From Rhodobacter capsulatus (lineage in GTDB: Bacteria; Pseudomonadota; Alphaproteobacteria; Rhodobacterales; Rhodobacteraceae), in assembly GCF_005144475.1 (NCBI RefSeq), contig NZ_SWJZ01000008.1, positions 186,001 to 250,000 of the forward strand: DNA of 64,000 nt. The letters are read 5' to 3'. Positions 54,492 to 62,950 of this stretch are shown piece by piece. The position numbers and the translations under genes are program-made. The first letter of the stretch is position 1; each line of letters begins with the position of its first letter. Under the pieces are notes generated by a model. The model saw only the letters and a program-made list of their open reading frames with translations, was not told the DNA's origin and made no database searches.

Positions 54492-55856
54492 TTACGGTTT
54501 TGCGGCGGCCTTCGGTTCATCGACCGGCACCAGCGTCTGACCGGCGACCGCCAGCCCCTTGATGATGTCGATCCCGTAAGCCAGCTGGAAATCCTCCAGC
54601 CGCAGCTTGGCGGCATCTTCGGCCTTGGCGCGTTCGTCCTCGGCCTGTTTCTTCTCGTCCTCGGTCATCGAGTCGTTCGACAGCACGCCGCGCAGATCGG
54701 CTTCGGACCGGGTTTCCGCGGTGTCCTCGGCCTTGTCGGTTTCGGGCGTGGCGGGCGGTTGCGGCACGACGATGTCGGGCGCAATCCCCAAGGCCTGGAT
54801 CGACCGCCCCGAGGGCGTATAATAGCGCGAGGTGGTCAGCCGCATCGCCCCGTCGCTCTGCACCGGAATGACCGTCTGCACCGAGCCCTTGCCGAAGCTT
54901 TTCGTTCCCACCACGATGGCGCGGTGATGATCCTGCAGCGCCCCGGTGACGATCTCCGAGGCCGAGGCCGAGCCGCCGTTGATCAGAACGACGATCGGCT
55001 TGCCCGCGGCCAGATCGCCCGGCGTGGCGTTGAAGCGTTCGCTTTCCTCGGGCTTGCGGCCGCGGGTCGAGACGATCTCGCCCTTGTCGAGGAAGGCATC
55101 CGAGACCGCGATCGCCTGCGTCAGCAGCCCGCCCGGGTTGTTGCGCAGATCCAGGATCACCCCGTTCAGCTTGTCGATGCCGCCCGCTTCCTCGGCGACC
55201 TTCTTCAGGCTTTCCTGCAGGTTCGGGAAGGTCTGATCGTTGAAGGTGGTGATGCGCAGGACCGCCGTATTCGCCTCCAGCCGCCCCTTGACCGCGGTCA
55301 GCTTGATCGTATCGCGGGTCAGCGTCACGTCAAAGGGTTCGGTCTTGCCTTCGCGCACGATCTTCAGCGTCACTTCGCTGCCGACCGGGCCGCGCATCTT
55401 GTCCACCGCATCATCCAGCGCCAGCCCCATCAGGCTTTCGCCATTCACATGGGTGATGAAATCGCCCGACTGGATCCCCGCCGCCGAGGCCGGGGTGCCA
55501 TCCATCGGCGAAACCACCTTGACCGCGCCATTTTCCATCGTCACTTCGATGCCGAGACCGCCGAAAGAGCCGCGCGTCTGCACTTTCATGTCGTCATATT
55601 CTTCGGCCGGCATGTAGCTCGAATGCGGATCGAGCGAGGACAGCATGCCGTTGATCGCCGCTTCGATCAGCTTCTTGTCGTCGACCTGTTCGACGTAATC
55701 GGCGCGGATGCGGCGGAACACGTCGCCAAACAGATCCAGCTCCTGATAGACCGAGGCCGGTTTCGACGCCTCCTCCGCCAGAAGCGGCGCCACCTGCACC
55801 GAGAGCAGCGTCCCGGCGATCGTTCCGCCCAGTGCGGCAATGACGAATTTCTTCAT
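54492..55856 (-). CDS. ctpA: Carboxy-terminal processing protease CtpA (S41 family)
   Basis: A 454-aa exported serine protease with a signal peptide (residues 1-27), an N-terminal helical region, a PDZ domain (about 90-170, RGSFGGLGIEVTMENG), and the catalytic core. The Ser lies in NGGSASASEIVTG and the Lys in KSFGKGSVQT. The C-terminal part is acidic. Such proteases trim periplasmic proteins and peptidoglycan hydrolases. It starts at ATG 55856, 2 bp after the EnvC-like gene ends. Co-transcription with a murein hydrolase activator supports a role in wall remodelling. Confidence 0.94.
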   Translation of the reverse strand: MKKFVIAALGGTIAGTLLSVQVAPLLAEEASKPASVYQELDLFGDVFRRIRADYVEQVDDKKLIEAAINGMLSSLDPHSSYMPAEEYDDMKVQTRGSFGGLGIEVTMENGAVKVVSPMDGTPASAAGIQSGDFITHVNGESLMGLALDDAVDKMRGPVGSEVTLKIVREGKTEPFDVTLTRDTIKLTAVKGRLEANTAVLRITTFNDQTFPNLQESLKKVAEEAGGIDKLNGVILDLRNNPGGLLTQAIAVSDAFLDKGEIVSTRGRKPEESERFNATPGDLAAGKPIVVLINGGSASASEIVTGALQDHHRAIVVGTKSFGKGSVQTVIPVQSDGAMRLTTSRYYTPSGRSIQALGIAPDIVVPQPPATPETDKAEDTAETRSEADLRGVLSNDSMTEDEKKQAEDERAKAEDAAKLRLEDFQLAYGIDIIKGLAVAGQTLVPVDEPKAAAKP

Positions 55857-55858
55857 TT

Positions 55859-57004
55859 TCAGCCCTTGTTCTGGTCTTTCGTCGGGGTGAACCATGGCGC
55901 GGGGTCCACGGGCTTCTTGCCCTTCCTCAACTCGATATAAAGCGTCTCCGAGCGCGTGGCGCCACTCCCCATCTGCGCGTTCTTCAGGAAATCCTCGCCG
56001 AATTCCTGTGCCCCGGGTTCGCGCCCGCCCATCAGCCCGACCGGAGCCCCCGCGGCCAGCACGTCGCCGGTCTCACCATAGACACTGCCAAGCCCCGCCA
56101 GAACAAGAAGATAGCCTTCCGCCGGTTCGAGGATCATCACATTTCCGTAGTCCAGAAGCGGGCCGCGATAGCGGATCGTCGCGGGCCAGGGCGTCGTCAC
56201 CAGCGCTGCGGGCGCCGTCGCCACAACCAGCCCCGGACGGCGGATGCCCGCCGCATCGGCCTCGTCATATTTGCGCAGCACCGTGCCCAGAACCGGCATC
56301 GGCAGGCTGCCCTTGGCGCCGGCGAAATCCTCCATCGGCGCGCCGATATCGCCTTCAAGATCGGCCAGACCCGAGGCGAAGCCCTCCAGCGTATCGACGC
56401 TTTCGATCAGCTCGCGCAGCTCTTCGGGTTCTTCCAGATAGCGCCGCGGCAGTTTCGACCGATCCGCCACCGCCTTCGACAGCGCCGTCCGCGCCGCCTG
56501 CACCGAGCCGAGCCCGGTTTCCAGCACCTTCTGCGCATTGCCCTGCACCGCGCGCAGGTCCTCGATCTCGATCAGATCGGCGCGCATCTTTTCCGCCTCG
56601 GCCTGCAGCGCGGGCGTCACCGCGCCCAGCATCATCCCCGACCGCGCCGTGCCCAGCGGCCCCGAGGGATGCAGCAACAAAAGCGGCCCCTCGGTGCCGC
56701 TCATCGTGCTCATCACGCCCAGCAACCGGCCGATATCTTCGCGCTTCGCCTCGAATTTCGCGCGGATCTCGGCCTCGCGCACGGCGGCGCGGCGCAGCCC
56801 GTCGCGCAACGCGCCAAGGCCCTTTTCGTAAGCCGAGATCGTCCGCGTCAGCGCCGCCACCCGGTCGGCCCTGGACTGTGCCGCATCCAAAGCCTCGATC
56901 GCGGTGCGCAGATCCTCGGCGGCCTTTTGCGCCACGTCACCGGCGGGGCTGGCCAAGGCCGCCCCCGCCGAAAACAGGAAGGCAACGACCGCCTGACGGA
57001 TCAT
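55859..57004 (-). CDS. EnvC-like murein hydrolase activator
   Basis: A 381-aa exported protein with a signal peptide (residues 1-20), a long coiled-coil (about 25-230) and a C-terminal LytM/M23 domain (about 270-375). The M23 metal ligands (HxxxD and HxH) are not present: where they would fall the sequence reads LDYGNVMILE and YLLVLAGLG. This indicates a degenerate domain that activates amidases rather than cutting itself, as in EnvC. The start at ATG 57004 overlaps the gpmI stop (ATGA), and ctpA follows 2 bp later. Confidence 0.85.
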   Translation of the reverse strand: MIRQAVVAFLFSAGAALASPAGDVAQKAAEDLRTAIEALDAAQSRADRVAALTRTISAYEKGLGALRDGLRRAAVREAEIRAKFEAKREDIGRLLGVMSTMSGTEGPLLLLHPSGPLGTARSGMMLGAVTPALQAEAEKMRADLIEIEDLRAVQGNAQKVLETGLGSVQAARTALSKAVADRSKLPRRYLEEPEELRELIESVDTLEGFASGLADLEGDIGAPMEDFAGAKGSLPMPVLGTVLRKYDEADAAGIRRPGLVVATAPAALVTTPWPATIRYRGPLLDYGNVMILEPAEGYLLVLAGLGSVYGETGDVLAAGAPVGLMGGREPGAQEFGEDFLKNAQMGSGATRSETLYIELRKGKKPVDPAPWFTPTKDQNKG

Positions 57005-58521
57005 GTCTCGATCAGCGTCTTGCCGGTCATTTCCGGCGGCACGGGCAGCTGCATCAGATCGAGCAGCGTCGGCGCAAGGTCGGAAAGCCGCCCCGGATGC
57101 AGGCGGACGCCGGCAGGGCCGCCCACCAGCGCCACCGGCACCAGGTTCGTCGTATGCGCCGTATGCGGCCCGCCCGTCACCGGGTCGATCATGGTTTCGC
57201 AGTTGCCGTGATCGGCGGTGATGATCATCGCGCCCCCGGCCTTTTCCAGCGCCGCCAGCACCCGGCCCAGATCGCGGTCGATCTCCTCGCAAGCCTTGAT
57301 CGCGGCGGGCAGGCTGCCGGTATGGCCGACCATGTCCGGGTTGGCATAGTTGACGATGATCAGATCGTAGCCCTTCTCGATCGCGGCGACGAAATGGTCG
57401 GTGACCTCGGGGGCCGACATCTCGGGCTGCAGGTCATAGGTCGCCACTTTCGGCGATTTCGGCATGAAGCGATCCTCGCCCGCCCAGGGCGCTTCCTTGC
57501 CGCCGTTCAGGAAGAAGGTCACATGCGGATATTTCTCGGTCTCGGCCAGGTGAAACTGCGTAAGCCCCTGTTTCGAAACCCATTCGCCCAAGGTGTTGAC
57601 GATATCGCGCTTGGGGTAGGCCGCCGTCATGTAGGCGTTGTGACCGACCGAATATTCGACCATGCCGAGCATCGCCGACCACTGCGGCCGGGCCGAGACG
57701 TCGAATTCCGCAAAGCCCGGCTCGCCCAGCGTGCGCAGGATTTCCCGCGCCCGGTCGGCCCGGAAGTTGAGGCAGAAGAAGCCATCGTTGTCCGCGGTGC
57801 CGGTGTAACCGGCAATCACCGTCGGCTTGATGAACTCGTCCATCTCGCCGCGGCCATAGCTCTGCGCGACGGCCTCGGCCGGGGTGGCGGCGCTGAACCC
57901 CTGCCCTTTCACCATCGCGTCAAAGGCGGTGCCGACACGTTCCCAGCGGTTGTCGCGGTCCATCGCCCAGTAGCGGCCGATGACGGTGGCGACAGAGCAG
58001 CCCGCGGGCAGACGCGCGCACAGGTCATCGACAAAACGCGCCGCGGAATCCGGGGCGACGTCGCGGCCATCGGTGATCGCATGCAGCACGACCGGAACCC
58101 CTGCCCCGGCAATCATCTTGCAGGCGGCCAGAACGTGTTCGATATGCCCGTGCACGCCACCGTCAGACACCACGCCCATCAGATGCGCGCGGCCCCCGGC
58201 GGCTTTCACTTTCTCAATGAATTCAAGGATCGGCGCATTCGTGAAGAAACTGCCATCCTCGATCGCAAGATCGATCTGGCCCAGATCCATCGCCACGACG
58301 CGCCCGGCGCCAATGTTGGTGTGCCCGACCTCGGAATTGCCCATCTGCCCGCTGGGCAGGCCGACATCATTTCCATGGGTGATCAGCGTCGCTTTCGGGC
58401 AGGTGGCGAAAACCCGGTCCAGGTTCGGCGTGTGGGCCAGTTTCGGCGCGTTGCCCTCGGTCTCGGCGCGCTCGCCCCAGCCATCGAGAATGCACAGAAC
58501 AACGGGTTTCGGACGGGTCAT
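57001..58521 (-). CDS. gpmI: 2,3-bisphosphoglycerate-independent phosphoglycerate mutase
   Basis: A 506-aa Mn-dependent enzyme interconverting 3- and 2-phosphoglycerate. The alkaline-phosphatase-like core begins VVLCILDGWGER. The phospho-Ser is in MGNSEVGHTNIGAGR near residue 63, with later metal-site blocks NYANPDMVGHTG and ITADHGNCE. ATG 58521 has GGAGG 5 nt upstream; the earlier in-frame ATG at 58575 is in the intergenic region. It overlaps the EnvC-like gene. Confidence 0.97.
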   Translation of the reverse strand: MTRPKPVVLCILDGWGERAETEGNAPKLAHTPNLDRVFATCPKATLITHGNDVGLPSGQMGNSEVGHTNIGAGRVVAMDLGQIDLAIEDGSFFTNAPILEFIEKVKAAGGRAHLMGVVSDGGVHGHIEHVLAACKMIAGAGVPVVLHAITDGRDVAPDSAARFVDDLCARLPAGCSVATVIGRYWAMDRDNRWERVGTAFDAMVKGQGFSAATPAEAVAQSYGRGEMDEFIKPTVIAGYTGTADNDGFFCLNFRADRAREILRTLGEPGFAEFDVSARPQWSAMLGMVEYSVGHNAYMTAAYPKRDIVNTLGEWVSKQGLTQFHLAETEKYPHVTFFLNGGKEAPWAGEDRFMPKSPKVATYDLQPEMSAPEVTDHFVAAIEKGYDLIIVNYANPDMVGHTGSLPAAIKACEEIDRDLGRVLAALEKAGGAMIITADHGNCETMIDPVTGGPHTAHTTNLVPVALVGGPAGVRLHPGRLSDLAPTLLDLMQLPVPPEMTGKTLIET

Positions 58522-58586
58522 CGGCGCCTCCTGACGAATTTGCCCCTTCCTACGCTGCCCCGGCCGAAACGGCAAGTTCGGCGGGC

Positions 58587-59054
58587 TCAGACGCGATGAT
58601 AGGGCGTGCCCGCCAGAATCTGCCCGGCGCGGTAGAGCTGCTCGGCCAGCATCACCCGCACCAGCATATGCGGCCAGACCATCTTGCCGAAGGACAGCGA
58701 CCAGTCGGCCTTCGCCCGCAGCGCAGGGGCAATCCCGTCGGCGCCGCCGATGACAAAACTCACATCCCGCGCCGCATCGCGCCAGCCGCCCAGCCGCGCC
58801 GCAAATTCGGGCGAGGAGACCAGATCCCCCCGCTCGTCCAGCGTCACCAGCACCGATCCGGCGGGAATCGCGCGGTCCAGCAGCGCCGCCTCGGCCTCCA
58901 TGCCCAGATTGCGCTTGTCCTCGACCTCAAGGATCGTGGCCGGCCCAAGACCAAAGGACCGCCCGGCCTTGCCGAAGCGGTCCAGATATTCATGGATCAG
59001 ATCAAGCTCGGGGCCCTTGCGCAGCTTGCCCACCGCGCAGATGGTCACCTTCAT
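58587..59054 (-). CDS. rlmH: RlmH, 23S rRNA pseudouridine-1915 methyltransferase
   Basis: A 155-aa SPOUT methyltransferase acting on the 70S ribosome. The C-terminal knot contains DVSFVIGGADG, and the chain ends LLAEQLYRAGQILAGTPYHR, the usual RlmH tail. It follows rsfS by 21 bp and precedes gpmI by 65 bp. The pairing of rsfS and rlmH is widely conserved. Confidence 0.97.
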   Translation of the reverse strand: MKVTICAVGKLRKGPELDLIHEYLDRFGKAGRSFGLGPATILEVEDKRNLGMEAEAALLDRAIPAGSVLVTLDERGDLVSSPEFAARLGGWRDAARDVSFVIGGADGIAPALRAKADWSLSFGKMVWPHMLVRVMLAEQLYRAGQILAGTPYHRV

Positions 59055-59075
59055 CGCCTGCCCCCAAGGCTGCGC

Positions 59076-59435
59076 TCAGACGCGGCCGCCGGTCGGCATC
59101 CACATCTTTTCAAGCTGATAGAATTCGCGCACTTCCGGGCGGAAGACATGCACGATCACATCGGTGGCGTCGATCAGAACCCAGTCGCCCTGATCCTTGC
59201 CCTCGATCTTGCAGCTGCGGCCGAAGGCTTCCTTCAGCCGTTCGGTCAGCTTTTCGGCGATGGCGCCGACCTGACGCGACGACCGGCCCGAACAGATCAC
59301 CATGTGATCGGCGATCGAGGACCGACCGCGCAGGTCGATCGAAACGATGTCTTCCGCCTTGTCGTCATCAAGGGAAGACAGCACGAGCGCCAGCACCTGA
59401 TCGCTCGTTTCGGCATCCGTGACATTCATGGTCAT
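59076..59435 (-). CDS. rsfS: Ribosomal silencing factor RsfS
   Basis: A 119-aa protein that binds ribosomal protein L14 and blocks 30S-50S joining under starvation. The core is DDKAEDIVSIDLRGRSSIADHMVICSG (quoted in parts: DDKAEDIVSIDLRG, then ADHMVICSGRS), with DWVLIDATDVIVHVFRPEVR at the C-terminus. The start is unclear: ATG 59435 has no Shine-Dalgarno sequence, but a 19-codon ORF ending at it (ATGA) has GGAGGACA before its ATG at 59491. Alternatively the protein begins at the in-frame CTG 59482. Confidence 0.9.
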   Translation of the reverse strand: MTMNVTDAETSDQVLALVLSSLDDDKAEDIVSIDLRGRSSIADHMVICSGRSSRQVGAIAEKLTERLKEAFGRSCKIEGKDQGDWVLIDATDVIVHVFRPEVREFYQLEKMWMPTGGRV

Positions 59436-59491
59436 GGCTGCCACCGGTGCACCCGAAGCGACGGGCGCGGCATTGAGATGAGACAGGACAT
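59432..59491 (-). CDS. Possible 19-aa upstream ORF coupled to rsfS
   Basis: ATG 59491 preceded by GGAGGACA opens a 19-codon frame (begins MSCLISMPR) whose TGA overlaps the rsfS ATG as ATGA. It is either a translational-coupling leader or an accident of an N-terminally longer RsfS. The spacing of 3 nt from GGAGG to ATG is short. Confidence 0.3.
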   Translation of the reverse strand: MSCLISMPRPSLRVHRWQP

Positions 59492-59542
59492 TGTCCTCCG
59501 AAACTCCACACGCCACTAACCCCGGGCGCCAGGTCGAAGCCC

Positions 59543-59571
59543 AAACTAACATCGCGGGGGCGAAATCTCAA
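59543..59571 (-). promoter_or_regulatory. Candidate rsfS promoter
   Basis: Minus-strand TTGAGA and TAGTTT with a 17-nt spacer, upstream of the rsfS leader region. Confidence 0.35.
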
Positions 59572-59631
59572 CCGATGGGCGACAGAATTGCTGAAGCCGT
59601 GGCAAAGGGTGGCAAGAGATGGCCAATTTCC

Positions 59632-59660
59632 TTGCGTCAAGACCCGCCTTGGCCTATATC
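59632..59660 (+). promoter_or_regulatory. Candidate leuC leader promoter
   Basis: TTGCGT and TATATC are separated by exactly 17 nt. The expected transcription start, about 7 nt downstream, falls on the A of the ATG at 59667. Confidence 0.5.
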
Positions 59661-59666
59661 GCGGCC

Positions 59667-59753
59667 ATGATCCGCATCTTCGACATGGACGATCGCGCCC
59701 GGCTTCGGGAACGCTTTTACGGCGAAAGCCGTTCCATCCTCGCCCGACTTTGA
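59667..59753 (+). CDS. Possible leaderless 28-aa leader peptide upstream of leuC
   Basis: An ORF beginning MIRIFDMDDRARLRERFYG and ending in Ile-Leu-Ala-Arg-Leu with CTC and CTT codons, in a genome that strongly prefers CTG. There is no Shine-Dalgarno sequence, but the ATG coincides with the predicted transcription start, so it could be translated from leaderless mRNA. Hairpins at 59719-59732, 59744-59759 (stop codon in its loop), 59763-59776 and 59786-59798 follow, as in an attenuator. The segment 59492-59831 holds no other gene. Confidence 0.4.
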   Translation: MIRIFDMDDRARLRERFYGESRSILARL

Positions 59754-59831
59754 TGTCGGCGCGGGGCCCTCGCCCCTGTCTGTCCGGCCGTTTCGGCCAC
59801 TGATCTTCCTCAGCTATCCAAAGAGAGAGCC

Positions 59832-61238
59832 ATGTCCGCTCCGAAGACCCTTTATGACAAGATCTGGGATGCCCATGTCGTCAGTGAAGACGCCGATGGC
59901 ACCTGCCTGCTCTATATCGACCGCCATCTGGTCCATGAAGTGACCTCGCCCCAGGCCTTCGAGGGCCTGCGCATGACCGGTCGCAAGGTCCGCTGCCCGG
60001 AAAAGACCATCGCGGTGCCGGATCACAACGTCCCCACCACCGAGGGCCGCGAGAAACACATCGAAAACGAGGAAAGCCGGATCCAGGTCGAGGCGCTTGA
60101 CCGGAACGCCCGCGACTTCGGCATCCATTACTATCCGGTGACCGACATCCGTCAGGGCATCGTGCATATCGTCGGCCCGGAACAGGGCTGGACGCTGCCC
60201 GGCATGACCGTCGTCTGCGGCGACAGCCACACTGCGACGCATGGTGCCTTTGGCGCGCTGGCGCATGGCATCGGCACCTCGGAGGTCGAGCACGTTCTGG
60301 CGACGCAGACGCTGATCCAGAAGAAATCGAAGAACATGAAGGTGGAAATCACTGGCCAGCTGAAGCCGGGTGTGACCGCCAAGGATATCACGCTGGCGGT
60401 GATCGGCCTGACCGGCACCGCGGGCGGCACCGGCCATGTGATCGAATATTGCGGCGAGGCGATCCGGTCGCTCTCGATGGAAGGCCGGATGACGGTCTGC
60501 AACATGGCGATCGAGGGCGGGGCGCGGGCCGGTCTGATCGCGCCGGATGAAACCACCTTCGACTACGTCCGCGGTCGCGCCCATGCGCCGAAAGGCGCGC
60601 AGTTCGAAGCCGCGCTGAGCTGGTGGAAGACGCTTTTCACCGACGAAGGCGCGCATTTCGACAAGGTCGTGACGATCCGCGGCGAGGATATCGAGCCCGT
60701 CGTCACCTGGGGCACCAGCCCCGAAGACGTGCTGCCGATCTCGGCCGTGGTCCCCGCGCCCGAGGATTTCACCGGCGGCAAGGTCGAGGCCGTGCGCCGC
60801 TCGCTTGACTACATGGGCCTGACCCCGGGTCAGAAGCTGACCGACATCGCCATCGACACCGTCTTCATCGGGTCCTGCACCAACGGCCGCATCGAAGACC
60901 TGCGCGCCGCGGCGAAGATCGTCGAAGGCAAGAAGATCAAGCCGGGCATGCGGGCGATGGTCGTTCCGGGCTCGGGTCTGGTCCGCCATCAGGCCGAGGA
61001 AGAGGGCATCGCCCAGATCTTCATCGACGCGGGCTTTGAATGGCGTCTGGCCGGCTGTTCCATGTGCCTTGCGATGAACCCCGACCAGCTGGGCGAATAT
61101 GAACGCTGCGCCTCGACCTCGAACCGCAATTTCGAGGGCCGTCAGGGCTATAAGGGCCGCACCCATCTGGTCAGCCCGGAAATGGCCGCCGCCGCGGCGC
61201 TGACCGGCCACCTGACCGATGTGCGCGACTTGATCTGA
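59832..61238 (+). CDS. leuC: 3-isopropylmalate dehydratase large subunit
   Basis: A 468-aa [4Fe-4S] aconitase-superfamily enzyme for leucine synthesis. It has the N-terminal [12 protein letters not shown], the cluster cysteines in [13 protein letters not shown] near residue 350 and GCSMCLAMN near 410, and the AHTATHGAF-type substrate loop near 130-140. It starts at ATG 59832 after AAGAGAGAG. It is followed by leuD after 12 bp. Confidence 0.97.
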   Translation: MSAPKTLYDKIWDAHVVSEDADGTCLLYIDRHLVHEVTSPQAFEGLRMTGRKVRCPEKTIAVPDHNVPTTEGREKHIENEESRIQVEALDRNARDFGIHYYPVTDIRQGIVHIVGPEQGWTLPGMTVVCGDSHTATHGAFGALAHGIGTSEVEHVLATQTLIQKKSKNMKVEITGQLKPGVTAKDITLAVIGLTGTAGGTGHVIEYCGEAIRSLSMEGRMTVCNMAIEGGARAGLIAPDETTFDYVRGRAHAPKGAQFEAALSWWKTLFTDEGAHFDKVVTIRGEDIEPVVTWGTSPEDVLPISAVVPAPEDFTGGKVEAVRRSLDYMGLTPGQKLTDIAIDTVFIGSCTNGRIEDLRAAAKIVEGKKIKPGMRAMVVPGSGLVRHQAEEEGIAQIFIDAGFEWRLAGCSMCLAMNPDQLGEYERCASTSNRNFEGRQGYKGRTHLVSPEMAAAAALTGHLTDVRDLI

Positions 61239-61250
61239 AAGGGCAAAGCC

Positions 61251-61856
61251 ATGAAAAAGTTCGAAAAGTTCACCGGCATCGCCGCCCCCATGCCGCTTGT
61301 CAACATCGACACCGACATGATCATCCCGAAAGGGTTCCTGAAAACGATCAAGCGCACCGGCCTTGGCGTGCATGCTTTCGACGAGATGCGCTATGACCGC
61401 CAAGGCAACGAGATCGCCGATTTCGTGCTGAACAAGCCGCAATACCGCAAGACGGAAATCCTGATCGCGGGCGACAATTTCGGCTGCGGCTCCTCGCGCG
61501 AACATGCGCCCTGGGCGCTGGCCGATTTCGGCATCAAGGTGATCGTCTCGACCTCGTTTGCGGATATCTTCTTCAACAACTCGTTCAAGAACGGGATGCT
61601 GCCGATCGTGCTGCCCGCCGAACAGGTGGAGCTGCTGATGAAGGATGCCGACCGCGGCGAAAACGCCCGGATGACGGTGGATCTTGAGGCGCAGGAAATC
61701 ACCACCTCGGACGGTCAGGTGATCTCGTTCGACGTCGATGCCTTCAAGAAGCACTGTCTGCTGAACGGGCTCGATGACATCGGGCTGACGCTGGAAAAGG
61801 CCGCGGCGATCGACAGCTTCGAGTCGCAATCGGCGCAAAGCCGCCCCTGGGTCTGA
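61251..61856 (+). CDS. leuD: 3-isopropylmalate dehydratase small subunit
   Basis: A 201-aa swivel-domain subunit joining LeuC. Signatures are [14 protein letters not shown] near residue 18, [16 protein letters not shown] near 78, and the [16 protein letters not shown] block near 105. It begins 12 bp after leuC with AAGGGCAAAGCC upstream, and is followed by a clear terminator. leuB is not in the window. Confidence 0.97.
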   Translation: MKKFEKFTGIAAPMPLVNIDTDMIIPKGFLKTIKRTGLGVHAFDEMRYDRQGNEIADFVLNKPQYRKTEILIAGDNFGCGSSREHAPWALADFGIKVIVSTSFADIFFNNSFKNGMLPIVLPAEQVELLMKDADRGENARMTVDLEAQEITTSDGQVISFDVDAFKKHCLLNGLDDIGLTLEKAAAIDSFESQSAQSRPWV

Positions 61857-61896
61857 GCCCGTTAGTGGCGCCAACCTGTTGAAACACAAGATGAAG

Positions 61897-61923
61897 GGCC
61901 GCCCACTGGGCGGCCTTATTTTT
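61897..61923 (+). terminator. Rho-independent terminator of leuCD
   Basis: GGCCGCCC / GGGCGGCC stem with ACT loop, followed by TTATTTTT, 40 bases after the leuD stop. Confidence 0.85.
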
Positions 61924-62029
61924 GCACCAAAATTGATGCATTCGCGCACTAGTTCTTCCCAGAAAACGTCCGATTATGGGCCGAGACGTTAAGCATCCGT
62001 TGCCACCCCCGACAAAACAGGGCAATTTC

Positions 62030-62950
62030 ATGGCAAGAATGAGGCAGTTCGCCACAATCGGCGGTAACGACTGGCACGGTTCCGGCAAAGCATCGGAACT
62101 GGCAAGGGCAAAGGGCAGGATCGTGGTGGCACGTTATCTGGGCGCATTGGTGCGGGCAATTCTGGTCCTTGCGGCCATTGCCCTGCCGTCGCTGCTGCTT
62201 CCGTCGATCAGCGACGATACCGGCCAGATCGTGGCGCTCGTCGGCCTCTTTGCCGCCGCGCTGACTTTTTTCGAATATGCCTCGGTCTATCCCGGTCTGA
62301 TCGAATTCCGCGACGCGCCGCCCTTCAACCGCATCCGCTATGCCTCGCTGGTGGCGACGGTGGGGATGCTGTCGATGGTGGTGCTGGCCCGGACCGACCC
62401 TTCGACGCTGACGCTCTTCGTCGATGTGCTGGGTTCGGCGATGGCGCGGTCGCTTGATCTGCCTTATTCCCCGGTGCGGCTTCTGGTGCTGATGCTGCCC
62501 GCCGACGCCTCGGCCGAGCAGATCGAGATCGTCCGCACCGCGGGCGGCATCGCCTACATGACCTCGCTGCTCACGCTGGGCTGTTTCGTCCTGGTGATCC
62601 GCGCGCTGGGCTGGCCGGCCTCGGGGCAGGGGTTCAACGTCTGGGTCAACCTGCCGACCTTCGACCCGACCGCAGGCGGTGACGTGGTCGAGCGTCTGCG
62701 CCGCGACGCCTGGTTCAACATTGCGCTGGGCTTCCTTTTGCCCTTCCTTATCCCGGCGGCGATCAAGGCGGTTTCGGCGGGTTTTTCGTCGGTATCGCTT
62801 GACGCGCCGCATACGATGATCTGGACGGTGACGGCATGGGCCTTTCTTCCCGCCAGCCTGTTCATGCGCGGCATCGCGATGGGCCGGGTGGCCAGCATGA
62901 TCGAGGAAAAGCGCCGCGTCTCGGGCCTTGCGGAGTTGCATCCGGCCTGA
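62030..62950 (+). CDS. Conserved membrane protein of unknown function
   Basis: A 306-aa inner-membrane protein with about six hydrophobic segments. Examples are VRAILVLAAIALPSLLLP near residue 45, ALVGLFAAALTFFEYA near 75, SLLTLGCFVLVIRAL near 190 and ALGFLLPFLIPAAIKAV near 240. A soluble, charged N-terminus precedes the first helix. No enzymatic motif is visible. The ATG at 62030 follows CAGGGC and is preferred to ATG 61976. Its 3' end overlaps or abuts the next gene, so the two may act together. Confidence 0.65.
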   Translation: MARMRQFATIGGNDWHGSGKASELARAKGRIVVARYLGALVRAILVLAAIALPSLLLPSISDDTGQIVALVGLFAAALTFFEYASVYPGLIEFRDAPPFNRIRYASLVATVGMLSMVVLARTDPSTLTLFVDVLGSAMARSLDLPYSPVRLLVLMLPADASAEQIEIVRTAGGIAYMTSLLTLGCFVLVIRALGWPASGQGFNVWVNLPTFDPTAGGDVVERLRRDAWFNIALGFLLPFLIPAAIKAVSAGFSSVSLDAPHTMIWTVTAWAFLPASLFMRGIAMGRVASMIEEKRRVSGLAELHPA

